Shown: piece after piece, positions 1-10,187 of the stretch | Numbering within the stretch: position 1 is the first letter of the stretch | Layout: each line of letters begins with the position of its first letter | Source: Hexactinellida sp. DTS-2022 | Lineage: Eukaryota; Porifera; Hexactinellida | Direction: 5' to 3' | Assembly (NCBI GenBank): GCA_028753945.1 | Contig: JAPNXP010000017.1 | Location: 2,170,001 to 2,234,000 of the forward strand | Length of the DNA: 64,000 nt | Notes under the pieces: model-generated | The model's database searches: none | What the model was told of the DNA's origin: nothing | Seen by the model: only the letters and a program-made list of their open reading frames with translations | Program-made: the position numbers and the translations under genes

Positions 1-773
1 CGTGACCGAACGGTTTTTCTATAATAACTCTGTTGTTACCAGTGCGAGACCAACAAGATGCCTTTATGCTCAATGTTACTTCCTATTGGAAAGGTAAATA
101 ACAACAAATAATTGCTATAGGTAAATAACAACAATACTTGCTATAAATACAGGTCAATAACAAGGTTGTTGTTGTTGGTACTATTTGTTTTTAATATTTT
201 ATTATTTTTGTTATTTTTATTGTTATTAATGTTGTTATTTTTGTTGTTGTTGTTGCTATTATTATTTGTTATTAAATTTTATTGTAGTTGTTGCTATTAT
301 TATTAGTTATTAATTTGTTGTTGTTGTCAATATTATTTGTTATTGTTGTTGTTGTTGTTGTTGTTGTTGTTATTGTTGTTGTTGTTGTTGTTTACCTTGA
401 AGACAGAGGGCGGGAGTGCCAGATAGAATACTCTGTTCCCATTAGCGGTTCCCTCCTGCTTCAGAATCTCGTCATCTAACCTCTTATACGAACTCAAATC
501 ACCATAACCATCAGCTGACACATAGCTATTTATAGCAAAGAACTTATTTGCAAGCGGCTTCTGCTCTTCTGTTAGTTTCAAGAAAGGTTCCACTTTCTCG
601 ATCAGCTGTTTCTGGTTCATTTTCGAGCGGGCAAACCCGACTATGCTCATATTAGGCGGGAACTTATCCTGTTGGAATATCGACCACAGGGTCGGATAAA
701 TCTTCTTTTTAGCCAGGTCGCCACTGGCCCCCAGGACAACGAATGTGTGGTGATCCCCCGAACTAGCTGCCAT
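1..773 (-). CDS. G6PD: Glucose-6-phosphate dehydrogenase, 5' part (two exons, runs off the left edge)
   Basis: Catalyses the first step of the oxidative pentose phosphate pathway in the cytosol, oxidising glucose-6-phosphate and making NADPH. Exon 1 is 396..773 and exon 2 is 1..82, continuing beyond the window. Exon 1 carries the NADP-binding motif GASGDLAKKKIYPTLW (from residue 15), then FARSKM and RVFYLALPPSVF. Exon 2 reads EVTLSIKASCWSRTG followed by NRVIIEKPFG, the conserved stretch before the substrate site. The donor is CTTCAAG|GTAAAC and the acceptor CCAATAG|GAAGTA. The start at 773 is chosen because family similarity begins there and because an acceptor-like TTTGTTTGTCAG lies 3 bases upstream. 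An in-frame run of Asn codons past exon 1 is intron microsatellite, not coding. Confidence 0.93.
120..395. repeat. (TTG)n/(TTA)n microsatellite filling G6PD intron 1
   Basis: A TTG/TTA-rich tract fills most of the 313-base intron between the two G6PD exons. It creates spurious poly-Val and poly-Asn reading frames. Similar CAA/TTG tracts recur throughout the window, usually inside introns. Confidence 0.85.
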
Positions 774-814
774 TATCTGACAAACAAACAAACAAACAAC
801 TTAGTAAACAAACT

Positions 815-1074
815 ACAGTAGATTCTGTTATTACTAATTAGGAACACGAATAAGGGAAATATCGGACAAATAGACAAACAGTGTAAACAACTTTGTAACA
901 AACTACAATATACTCTGTTAACAGGAACACGGATAAGGGAATATCGGTTAAGGAGTACAAGGTTTAATTCCCCTAGCCTATACAAATGCATGCAAGTGAC
1001 TCCGATTAATACGAATTCCGGATAATACGAACATATTAAGACGGTCCCCTGGTGTCCTATTAACGAGTCTACTG
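815..1074. mobile_element. Family A TA-flanked MITE, full copy (906..1074) plus a partial copy
   Basis: Ends are related to CAGTAGAACCTCGTTAATAC and its reverse complement, with TA on both sides. The inner part contains GGAACACGGATAAGGG and GACGGTCCCCTGGTGT. The partial copy begins near 815. The end sequence resembles pogo/Tigger-type (Tc1/mariner) termini; no transposase is present. It lies just upstream of G6PD. Confidence 0.75.
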
Positions 1075-1299
1075 TATTTGATTTTAAGTTGTCCTATTAA
1101 TTAATTAATGGACTATTCAGGTAACTAACTACCTATTATATATTCAGCTAGGTTCTAATTACAGTTCTAATTACACTACGTATTGTATTACTGAGCTTAT
1201 AATGTGCATATTTATAATCATTCCAGGCGCCCTATATTTGATACAGTTGGTATTCATTATAAACTGAGTATATTTATAAGTATCAATTTAAGTTTAATG

Positions 1300-1422
1300 G
1301 GCCGTTCAAACGCTTCCAAAGGGGAGGGGGTTAATTAATTAATTAAACAATGTGTGACAGACCATCCTTTTTCTATTACAAAAAGTATAATTCCGGGAAT
1401 TTTGCGTTACGTAACGTTTAAC
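1300..1422. mobile_element. MITE with GGCCGTTCAAACG ... CGTTACGTAACGTTTAA ends
   Basis: Related to the more complete copy at 27403..27560 and to a degraded copy near 23040..23160. Both halves carry the phrases 'aaaggg(g)aggggg' and 'tgtgacagrccatcctttt'. Non-autonomous; superfamily not assigned. Confidence 0.55.
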
Positions 1423-1621
1423 TTTTACTATTCTATTTACCAAATATAAAGTAGATACAAATAAAATCATTCTTTAATATTCTTAATTCAAGAAAAATGT
1501 AAAAAACAACAATAAAAAAAAGTATAAAAAAACAAAAAAGCAGAAAAAATCCCAAATAATCACTGGAGGGTTTACACTGGACATATTATACAGTTAGGAA
1601 TCTATTGTGATTAATGGAAAC

Positions 1622-1779
1622 AGGTGTCAATAACTGGAACCATAAATGGAACTGGTACTAACCATCTTGATACACGAATCGCAAAAAATATTTATATACA
1701 AATTTATTTCCAGAATATTTTGGCTCAATTGTTTTTGTGGGCAACAGGTGTCAATAACTGGAACCATAAATGGAACTGA
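1622..1779 (+). repeat. 31-bp direct repeat pair
   Basis: The phrase beginning ggtgtcaataactggaacc and ending ataaatggaactg occurs at about 1624 and again at about 1748, separated by about 90 bases. No gene is seen between 1423 and 1860. Confidence 0.6.
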
Positions 1780-1871
1780 AATTAATAACGGAACTGATTC
1801 TAACTGTATTATAATCCAGCGAGCTATTCGTACCAGATTTATAAATAACGGATAGCACCTAGTAGCCCCTT

Positions 1872-1906
<35 letters not shown>

Positions 1907-2364
1907 ATAATACTTTTTTCTACCCTGTTTAGCTGTTGAGTATCTATAAAAATAATAATAATAAAATTAAATAAACAAATAGAAAAACATAAACATAGTA
2001 AATACAAACAAATTCATAATAAAACAAGATACAAACTGGTTCTGGTTACTCCGACACGATTAGCCTTGAAACTTGTGTCTCGATCTAAAATAATAAAGCA
2101 ATTAATATATTATTACATACCGCTTTTTGACAGATTTTGGTTAAAAAACTAAGTAAATATGGTGCAATATGGAACTATAACTAACCTTGGTTACATAATG
2201 GGATTGCGAATAGCGATTGGGTAGTTTTTATCCTCCCCTAATAAAGCAGACAGGTATTCACAGAAAATAAGAATATTATACTAATCCATGGATTAGTCCC
2301 ATTAACATACATACACTGTTTATATAATCCATGGTATAAACTAGTAGCAATAATACTATAGCTG

Positions 2365-2638
2365 TACCATGAGATTTGATTGGCTTATTAGCCCCCAATT
2401 AGGCCCAAGGGACTCCCTAACCTGGGTTCATACTGACAGCTGATTGGCTAGCATGACCCAGTGGGGCTAACTCAATAACAGCTGTTAACTGCTACCCCCA
2501 GTCAGCCAGCCTGGAGTATAAATAGGAGGAACACAGCGAGTAAACCGTGGGACTATGTTCCTCGGAATTGTATTTGTTTTTATTTGTTTGTTGCAAACAT
2601 AATCAAAACTACTGCTAGTACGAGTTGTATTTAATTGG
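2365..2638 (+). promoter_or_regulatory. Duplicated promoter-like region with TATA box, short uORF and splice donor (copy 1)
   Basis: Two inverted CCAAT boxes (GATTGGCT, in the 2370s and 2440s), a palindrome AACAGCTGTT, then a TATA box TATAAATA at 2517..2524. About 30 bases on is an ATG opening a 15-codon frame (2555..2602), followed by a strong donor GTAAGT at 2639. This looks like a promoter plus first exon reading plus-wards, toward the 3' end of D1 on the opposite strand. The second copy (9750..10024) differs at only a handful of positions. The target transcript is not identified. Confidence 0.6.
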
Positions 2639-2703
2639 GTAAGTTAGAAATCGGTGTTAATAAGGTTTGAATTTGTATTTGTTTGTATTTATTAGCGGTG
2701 AGT

Positions 2704-3696
2704 TCAGTTATACCCAATTGAAATAACAACATCATATTTTACAGTTGTTTGATAGTTTGCACATAACATATAATAGCTTTTGCCTGACCGATAGTTGATA
2801 GTTTCTGTTGAAGGTATCTTTCGCTTTTGTTCGTCTTTGTTTGTATCAACTGTGACACCTAAAAACAAATAAATAAATAAGCAAAAGAACAAACCAATAA
2901 CAGGATTAAGCTTTGAAAGTTGAGGATTTTCTGTTGGGAAAATAGAAAAATATAGCAAAGTATTTGGCGGAATTTGGTCTAAGATTTCTTCATCTATTGG
3001 GCTTTGGTCAAATAGGGTTTCGTTGGAATATAAACTGAAATTTGTTGTATAAAGTAAGGGTTGTATTATGCTCTTTAGTTTTCCAAACAATTCAAATGAA
3101 TTTAAATCCCTTCTTATGCGCTCGGGAATTCGTTTTTCTTTTGATTCCTTAATAATCTCAGGTTTTTGGATAATATTTGAAACGATTATTGGCCCTATTA
3201 TAACCGATATTTTCACACTTATGAGCTCAATAATCCATTCGCCAAGTTGTTCTAGAGCTTTTTCAAATGAAAGGCCATTGCAATATAAACTCGAAAAGAA
3301 CAACAAAACCCTTAGTTTCAATTCGGGATGGAAGGAATGTATTTTCTGCATTTTTTCAGAAATTAGTTTTCTACATTTAAGACATGGACTGTTCGTGATC
3401 CAAATTGCCAAATCGAATATGGAATTTTCAATTTTATTTTCAGGATTTTTCATGAAATTATCAAACAGTTCCTCAAAATTTCTTAAAGCTATATTTTCAG
3501 CATGTATTATTTCACTGCTATTAGGACACTTAATAGCCGAGACACAATTATCTGAGTTAGTTAGTTCAACTATTATCTCTCCATTTCTATAAACAGATGA
3601 CATCCAACAATAAGTTGTCAGTCTCTTTAAACTCGTGCCCCAGAGTTGATGAAGTTCTTCTTCGGAGTAGTTCTTATTTGAAATATTCCAAGACAT
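2704..3696 (-). CDS. AID/APOBEC-like cytidine deaminase D1
   Basis: 330 residues, no clear intron. The zinc-dependent deaminase signature is present: H65-A-E67, then SPCLKC at 103..108. After it come LKLRVLLFFSSLY and a helix-strand pair ending ISVIIGPIIVS, which parallels the LRIFTARLY...VQIAIM part of human AID. By family knowledge such enzymes deaminate cytosine in single-stranded DNA or RNA; activity here is inferred. The N-terminus (MSWNISNKNYSEEE) differs from the MLSFVR start of D2-D8 and is shared only with D4. Residues 266..283 are strongly hydrophobic: either a C-terminal membrane segment or a 36-base in-frame intron (GTTTGT...TTTTAG). An acceptor-like TTTAG directly precedes the ATG. 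Confidence 0.85.
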   Translation of the reverse strand: MSWNISNKNYSEEELHQLWGTSLKRLTTYCWMSSVYRNGEIIVELTNSDNCVSAIKCPNSSEIIHAENIALRNFEELFDNFMKNPENKIENSIFDLAIWITNSPCLKCRKLISEKMQKIHSFHPELKLRVLLFFSSLYCNGLSFEKALEQLGEWIIELISVKISVIIGPIIVSNIIQKPEIIKESKEKRIPERIRRDLNSFELFGKLKSIIQPLLYTTNFSLYSNETLFDQSPIDEEILDQIPPNTLLYFSIFPTENPQLSKLNPVIGLFFCLFIYLFLGVTVDTNKDEQKRKIPSTETINYRSGKSYYMLCANYQTTVKYDVVISIGYN

Positions 3697-3703
3697 CTAA
3701 ATA

Positions 3704-3875
3704 CAGTAGATTCTCGTTAGTAGGAACACGGATAAGGGAAATATCGGTTAAGGAGTACAAGGTTAAATCCCCTAGCCTATAAAAATGCATGCAAGTGACT
3801 CCGGATAATACGAACATGTTTAGACGGTCCCCTGGTGTTCGTATAAAGGCTAAATGTCGCATATTTAACGAGAAT
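3704..3875. mobile_element. Family A MITE abutting the D1 start codon
   Basis: CAGTAGATTCTCGTTAGTAGG end begins 8 bases upstream of the D1 ATG. Shared with D4 (12062..12250), so it inserted before the block duplication. The far end is degraded. Confidence 0.75.
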
Positions 3876-4403
3876 AAACAAAAATATACTGAAACCTCTC
3901 TATAGGGTACGAAAATTGTTCCTTATTAGAAATAAGTAAACGAATAAACAAACTCACCTTTTTTGAAGAATAATTAAATAATTATTATTAACAACAATTT
4001 GTATTTAAATGATTTTTGAATTAACTATGATTTCTGTGAAAAGCTATTTATATAGCAAATATTTCGTAATGCATATTTTCGAACCTGAAAGCTTATGGCT
4101 TGTTACATTCCTTTCTACACAAGTTGTTGTGTAGGTACAATGGTTGTGGAATTACTTATGGTACTTACCTAAATTCGCTGTAATATTAATTAGCAATCGG
4201 TAATTTCCAGTTTAAATAGCTGTGAGATAAGATAAGAGTTCATATTATTGCAATAGTAATGCTGACTATACGTAACTATATTATTAATACTAGGTACTAG
4301 GTAGTAATATTATTATTTAAAATACTAATCAACTTTTTAATTGTTAAAAGTTAAGAACAGTGAAAATGGGTTATTTTAGGGAAATTAGAAAAATAAATAA
4401 AAT
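3876..4403. other. Intergenic spacer between D1 and D2
   Basis: AT-rich, no reading frame of note. Nearly identical to 12251..12747 in duplication copy 2, including the phrase 'tactaggtactaggtagtaat'. The D2 terminator region and the D1 upstream region must lie here. Confidence 0.6.
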
Positions 4404-5213
4404 TCAATTCAATAGTCTTTTTTTTTCTTTTTTACTTCTTGACCATATTTCTTGGAATGATTCAGGAATAAATAAATCAATTTTCAATTGAGACAGGTTA
4501 TGTTTATCCTTTGGGAAAATTGCTATGTTAATAGGTTGTTCCCAGTTGAAGAAAAGTGTATTTGGGTTTGCAGCTAAATTATTGCTCTGGGTAATCCCAA
4601 ATAAATTAGATTCCGTTAGATTTCCCGTAATACATTGTAGAATGTTTTGGAAATTTTTGATGCAAGTTTCATCCCGTTCTTCAACTTCCGTCAATTCTCT
4701 ATAATATTGATCCATGCCCAATATTGGAACCATATAAAATACGATTATAGGACAAATAAAAACAACTGTTCCCATTTCCACTAAACTCAGAATCCATTCA
4801 GTAAATAAATAAATAATATCCATTTCAGGTTCCAAATCAGTGTCATACAAATTTGAAAATAATAAAATTAAACGTATTGAAGTGTAATTTTGTAACTTCT
4901 TTATCCAACCAAAAATACGAGCCCTACAACCCGTACACGGGCTATTATTTGACGAAATTATAAAATCAAGAACAGAGTGGGGAGTATGGTGTTTCATCAT
5001 CAAAAAGAATAAATTTTGCTCAATCGAATTATAACCAATTATTTCCGCATGCATACGATCAGTAGTAATAGCATTACAGCAAATCTGAAATAACTCTTCA
5101 TTATTATCCGAATCCCCTAGAGAAAATGTAATTCTACATACAGTTGTTGCTGGAAATGGACACCAAAAATACTCTCTTTCCTCATGCGTGAAATTTCTTA
5201 CAAAAGACAACAT
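4404..5213 (-). CDS. AID/APOBEC-like cytidine deaminase D2
   Basis: 269 residues, single exon. Begins MLSFVRNFTHEERE; H55-A-E57 and SPCTGC at 91..96 give the zinc-binding and proton-shuttle residues. The core continues TSIRLILLFSNLY ... LFTEWILSLVEMGTVVFICP, the order of strands and helices found in the AID/APOBEC fold. The C-terminal 110 residues contain the family-wide motif FNWEQPINIAIFPKDK (F-W-x2-P-x-x-I-x-I-x-P). D5 is its duplicate. The ATG follows ACTTATTTAG|A, an acceptor-like sequence seen before most genes of the cluster. Confidence 0.86.
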   Translation of the reverse strand: MLSFVRNFTHEEREYFWCPFPATTVCRITFSLGDSDNNEELFQICCNAITTDRMHAEIIGYNSIEQNLFFLMMKHHTPHSVLDFIISSNNSPCTGCRARIFGWIKKLQNYTSIRLILLFSNLYDTDLEPEMDIIYLFTEWILSLVEMGTVVFICPIIVFYMVPILGMDQYYRELTEVEERDETCIKNFQNILQCITGNLTESNLFGITQSNNLAANPNTLFFNWEQPINIAIFPKDKHNLSQLKIDLFIPESFQEIWSRSKKEKKRLLN

Positions 5214-5350
5214 TCTAAATAAGTAAATAATAACAATTCAGGATTGAAACAACAAACATTAAGTAGAAAATAATATTCAATTATATTATCACATTCTTTC
5301 TTATAATGTATAATGAGTAACGATATAATAAACCTAATAATATAAATTAC

Positions 5351-5490
5351 AGTGAATTCTGGTTATAACGGGTATAACGAAATACCAGTTTATAACGAAG
5401 TTATTTCTATTCCCCAGACGGATGAAATAATTGAATTTACTCCGCTTATATCGAACGTATATTGAAACAGATTAAGGGGTCCCTAGGACT
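5351..5490. mobile_element. Family C MITE (CAGTGAATTCTGGTTATAACG end)
   Basis: Related to copies near 13715, 15101, 23291, 41650 and 50248. The inner phrase 'tataacgaagttatttctattccccagac' is shared by the deaminase-cluster copies. Non-autonomous, degraded at the right end. Confidence 0.55.
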
Positions 5491-5661
5491 TTAATTTGGA
5501 AGAATATATAAATATAAGTAAAGTTTGAAAAATTGTTTATCGTCAATAATTGAGAAATAAATAAATAGTAGTAAATAGAAAAGTGTATTATAAAAAGAGA
5601 AATTCATAAAATTTAGATATTCGGTATTGTTTACATCAAACTCTAAAAAAGCTCAATGAGT

Positions 5662-6608
5662 TTACTTTGGGACATAGGTTTTCGTTGTTTCGCTCTTAAA
5701 GAAACCTTTTTTTCTGCCGAAACAATTTCTACGCATGCTGTTGTAAGAATAGGGATTGGAAGCGTGTTTTTTGTAAGAATAGGATTTTAAAGAGTGTTTT
5801 GTTGAATACTTCTTAGATTTTAGAGAGATTATTTCAGAAACTTCTGTCAGTGGAAATTTCAAAAATAAGTCCGAAAGATTTTCTTTATTCTGAGGGACTA
5901 TTGAAATAAATTGTGGATTTTCCCAAGTAAATAAGCTTAAGTAAACTGAATATTTTCGATTGAAAAAATCGTGACTTGGGAAAACATTAAAAAAATTGTT
6001 TTGAGGAACAGATTTCTTAGACCTGAACTCTTTGAGCAATTTCCTGAATATTTCTATAATTCTCTCATCAGCCTTTACAACACTTAACAATTCTTTAAAT
6101 CTATAATTGAATTCTGGAAGCATTTTGAACACAACAATTGGGCAAATAATAACAACAATTTGATTTCCAACAATTTCTAGAATCCACTTTATAAACGGTT
6201 CCAAAACAGTAGAAACGGGTTTTTTAACAGTATACTTGTATAAACTCGAGAAGAATAGAATCAAACGAATCGAGGTGTGCGGTATTATTGTCTGTATTTC
6301 CTTAATCCAATTTAGAATTTCTTTCCTACATTTGGTACAAGGACTGTTATTAAGTGATATTATAAAGTCTAATAATTGCAAATTATTCTGATGAGGGAGA
6401 AGAGTTAATAATTCATCTTTTATTGAGTTATAAGCAGCTACTTCGGCATGGTCATCCTCAGTATTTCGAGAATAACTATCAATTAAAGATATTTCTCCGT
6501 TTATAAAAAAGTCATTCTACACATAGTTATGCGATAAATTCGATGTTGGTAAGGACGCCAAAAGTACTTAACATCATTAGATGAGAAGTCTCTGATAAAA
6601 GATAACAT
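5662..6608 (-). pseudogene. AID/APOBEC-like deaminase D3, apparently broken
   Basis: The 3' 239 codons are open (5662..6381) and include SPCTKC, TSIRLILFFSSLY, VVIICPIVVFKMLPEF and the C-terminal WENPQFISIVP motif. The tail ends SMRRNCFGRKKGFFK...TKTYVPK, as in D6. The 5' part, from an ATG at 6608, encodes MLSFIRDFSS and then a CRMTF-like stretch. It is separated by a frameshift from the part that holds DHAEVAAYNSI, so the HAE and SPCxxC halves are joined only across the break. It is either a pseudogene or a gene spliced in a way not visible here. D6 is its intact relative. Confidence 0.75.
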
Positions 6609-7161
6609 TCTAAATCGAAAGATTTATCAATAAATATAGACCAATAAGTTGATAGACTGCTTTGGTGTGTACAGTATAATCTCGTTAGTAGGAACACCAG
6701 GGGACCGTCAAAATGTATAGTCGTGACCTACGTAATATAAGGCCATGGCACAGGATGTGAAATTTGGACTATGGATATGTCACCAGGCCGGATTTAAAAA
6801 GCACAAAATCAATTCAAATAGTTTATTTGATTGGTTATCCTCATAATGTAGCTTCTTTATGAAGCGTAAAAGTATTAAAACAGATATACGCATGTACAGT
6901 TGCATGTTCTGTACGTAACACAATGAACTAGGAAAGGACTATTAGAAACAGATAATTTTTATATACTATTTTAACTCAATTTTAACTTCTTTAATTTCCT
7001 ACAATTTTCGCTTCTTGACAACAATACTGAATTTACGTTTTTCACTTTGTTAGCAATAATACAGTTGCTGGTGACTGTTATCAGTTTAGTTAGAATATCC
7101 CAACCAAATGTACTGCAATTTTGACAACTTCTTCCCCATTCTTCATTACTGTCTAGCTCAA
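6609..7161. other. Intergenic, partial MITE, no gene seen
   Basis: A partial family A MITE end (about 6671..6720, CAGTATAATCTCGTTAGTAGG to GGGGACCGTC) is present. The rest is AT-rich and contains no supported coding region. Confidence 0.5.
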
Positions 7162-9110
7162 TTAGTGTAAGGGATAGTTGGACAAGGATTTCCCGTGAAG
7201 TCCTGTTGAAAACAGTTTCAAGAGAGGTTCATTCTGTTCTATTATTGAAAAGCATCTCCAAACCATAACAATGGAATCCACAACTATATTAGATGGCCAT
7301 TTGAGGGATCCGCGGTCTATTACATTGATTAATTGAAATTTCGGGTTATCAAAAAGCATATCTTTATCTTCTGTAAGAAATTTTAAACATACTTGACATT
7401 TTGAAGTCGATTTCATATAGGAATGAACAGCATAGCCTGCGATAAACACAAGGGACTGTAAAATTTCGTCTTTCAAAACAATTCGAGAAAGGTCATCCAT
7501 TTCGACCATGTAATCTTCTAAATCAAAGGAGAAATTTAACTCATGTCCGGGTCCAGTGGTCTGTCCTGAATTATTCGCGAGAAAATCTTTTAGTGAATTA
7601 CAATCACTTGTGTCTGTCTCTGTACTTTGGGAAAAACAATTTTAATTCATGTGACAATTTCAATCTTCTTTCAGACTGCAGAATTTGACAGTAACTGATG
7701 TGATATTGAGCGCCAGACATCATGCGATAGGCCCAAAATGGTGTTCGAGAGGATCATTCTGTAATCGAGAGCTTAACACGTATTGAAACTGTCTATTCTC
7801 AGTGAGAAAATTAACGATTTTAGGAAGTGCCATACAAGAATGCTTAAAAGAAGTGAAGGTTTGTGCTGATAATTTCCCGTTTTTCTCTGATCTTGATGAC
7901 CAACAGTCTAACCAATCCACTACTTTGGAAAGAAAGGAAAAAACGAAATCGTTATGTCCAAGTTGTTTTGAATATTCATCATTTAATCGTATGTCTTTAT
8001 TTGGAACATTGACGTTGAATACTTTCCAAATATTAAGGATGAGGGTAACAAATTCTGCTGTGTGTGATTTGATAGTTGAACGAGAATTCGAAAATACACT
8101 AAGAGCACCAACTGTAGACTCATCAAAAATTTTTAAGGCAAGATTTACATTTTGTCTCTCAAAATTTGAAGGGTAACACGATTTAGCAGTTTGTCGAGGA
8201 GCGAGCTTAACTACAGAGTGTTGTTCAGTTTTGTATAACATGCGGATGTCTTCAAACGAAGCTGTATTAAGAACACTAAAATCTTCGAATCTGGGAACAC
8301 AAATGTTCGCTGATAGTCTTTAAGATTGAGCCAATTGTTCCGAATGGTTTTTAGAATATGTACAAAATCGAATACCAAGAATAATTGCCGATATGGATCA
8401 CAAGGGTGTATAATTCTGGTGTTAATGTCTTTTGATCTGGGGAAAATAATTTGAAAAGACTAACATTCAAAGGATATTTATCAGTGCAGATAACATGAAC
8501 GGACAATCCACAATTTTCTATTTCGCCAATTAGTTGTGTAATTACAGGCTTTAGTTCAATTGCTGAGGTGCTAGAACAAGGTAACAGACGTACAATTTCT
8601 GACCATTTTCGATACAAACTGGATACCATTACAGCAAAAACAGTTTTGGTGGGCTCGTTTGAATTAAGCGTAGAACCAATGATTTCCCCCCCTTTGTATG
8701 AGATGTCTGATTTGATATGGATTTCATCCATGTGGATGATAACATTGCGTTGAAGATATGTGAAATTAGAAGTAACTTTTTCGAGATAACTTGAAAATTC
8801 ACTCTCTAAGCCAATATTGGAACACAATTTTAATATATTCCTTTGATTCGGTAAACAAAGGCACTCGAGCGATTGAAGATAACTATAACAAGCTGGAGAG
8901 ATGAGGTGTACCTTTATAGCAACAACTTGTGTAATGATGTTGTATCGCCGACGATTCTTGAAACGGAGGGAATTTTCAACTTGACAGAGGATAAATTGCA
9001 GTCTCTGTTGAATTATGTTAAGATTGTATGAAGTATTTCCACTAAAACTCTCTGAATCTTGGTCTGAATAATCACATTCGGCTATAGCTAATTTTATTTG
9101 TGCTGCACCT
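7162..9110 (-). mobile_element. Decayed P-element/THAP9-like DNA transposon (transposase remnants)
   Basis: Three blocks in order on the minus strand. Block 8351..9110 has HMDEIHIKSDISYKGGEIIG and VICTDKYPLNVSLFKLF, typical of the RNase H-like core of P-element transposases. The piece near 8250..8400, in another frame, reads FDFVHILKTIRNNWLN, the conserved D-x2-H-x2-K-x-I-RN-x-W motif. Block 7720..8241 ends LQNDPLEHHFGPIA, like the THAP9 C-terminal L-x2-D-x-LE-x2-FG-x-I motif; 7162..7509 has FIAGYAVH and CQVC. The N-terminal THAP DNA-binding region is missing, and at least one frameshift and a gap separate the blocks. The upstream end coincides with the left edge of duplication copy 2. No terminal repeats were found. 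Confidence 0.8.
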
Positions 9111-9749
9111 GGTAGCTCCCTTATAAACAACAACAACAACAACAACAACAAATAATAATACTTTTCTACCCTGTTTAGCTGTTGAGTATCTATAAAAATA
9201 ATAATAATAAAATTAAATAAACAAATAGAAAAACATAAACAGAAATACAAAAAATTCATAATAAACAAGATACAAACTGGTTTTGAGATAATCCGACACG
9301 ATTAGCTTGAAACTTGTGTCTCGATCTAAAAATAATAAAGCAATTGGTACCAATTGGAACTAAATTATTATAAATCGCTTTATGACAGATTTTGGTTAGT
9401 AAAGTAACCAAATATGGTGCAATATGGAACTATAACTAACCTTGGTTACATAATGGGATTGCGAATAGCGATTGGGTAGTTTTTATCCTCCCCTAATAAA
9501 ACAGACAGGTATTCACAGAAAATAAGAATAGTATACTAATCCATGGTTAATTTGCTATAATAACAGAATTAAATCTGGAATTATTACTGAAACAGAACCA
9601 TGGAATAGTTCCATTAATTCATTACAAATGCAGAAATTACAAAACTCTATTGTCACTGCAATGGGGAATGTATAAATCAATAAACACATAAATACACACT
9701 GTTTATATATAATCCATGGTATAAACTAGTAGCAATAATACTATAACTG

Positions 9750-10024
9750 TACCATGAGATTTGATTGGCTTATTAGCCCCCAATTAGGCCCAAGGGACTC
9801 CCTAACCTGGGTTCATACTGACAGCCGATTGGCTAGCATGACCCAGTGGGGCTAACTCAATAACAGCTGTTAACTGCTACCCCCAGTCAGCCAGTCTGGA
9901 GTATAAATAGGAGGAAACACAGCGAGTAAACCGTGGGACTATGTTCCTCGGAATTGTATTTGTTTTTATTTGTTTGTTGCAAACGTAATCAAAACTACTG
10001 CTAGTACGAGTTGTATTTAATTGG
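9750..10024 (+). promoter_or_regulatory. Duplicated promoter-like region (copy 2)
   Basis: TATAAATA at 9902..9909, the same CCAAT boxes and AACAGCTGTT palindrome as copy 1, ATG at 9941 opening the same short frame, and donor GTAAGT at 10025. Very few differences from 2365..2638. Confidence 0.6.
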
Positions 10025-10075
10025 GTAAGTTAGAAATCGGTGTTAATAAAGTTAGAATTTATTAATTTACGAGCC

Positions 10076-10182
10076 CTTCGGTCTCGGTCGCTTTGCGACA
10101 GATCGGTGCTACGCACCTCAAGTTAACGGCCGCTGTGCGGCCTTACTCCTCACACTTTCTACCATGGAAATGGTAGAAAGGG
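10076..10182. repeat. Cluster of GC-rich hairpins
   Basis: Short perfect or near-perfect hairpins in a row: TCGCTTTGCGA, GGTGCTACGCACC, GGCCGCTGTGCGGCC and CTTTCTACCA...TGGTAGAAAG. GC content is well above the surroundings. It lies at the start of the insertion found only in duplication copy 2. Smaller GC-rich inverted motifs of the same style occur at about 16160..16210. Confidence 0.7.
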
Positions 10183-10187
10183 GCGTT

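Larger units (their letters stand above)
1861..6608. repeat. Segmental duplication, copy 1 (D1-D2-D3 block)
   Basis: Matches 9114..about 14990 in the same order and orientation: an AAC/TAA-rich leader, a plus-strand promoter-like region, D1 (matches D4), its adjoining MITE, a spacer, D2 (matches D5), a spacer and D3 (matches D6). Spacers as well as genes are nearly identical over most of the length, so this is a DNA-level duplication. Copy 2 additionally carries a 1-kb insertion (about 10050..11030). Confidence 0.9.

Noticed and set aside
288-479. Poly-Val/poly-Leu plus-strand frame
   Set aside because: TTG/TTA microsatellite in the G6PD intron running into antisense of exon 1.
8351-9268. 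N-terminal Leu/Ile-rich stretch on the P-element transposase frame
   Set aside because: The first 50 or so codons come from the AAC/TAA repeats of duplication copy 2, beyond the element boundary at about 9112.
1861-10040. Near-identical sequences at 1861..2700 and 9114..10040 taken as paired LTRs
   Set aside because: They belong to a longer duplication that includes three deaminase genes. No polymerase or capsid genes lie between them, and there are no TG..CA ends or target duplications.
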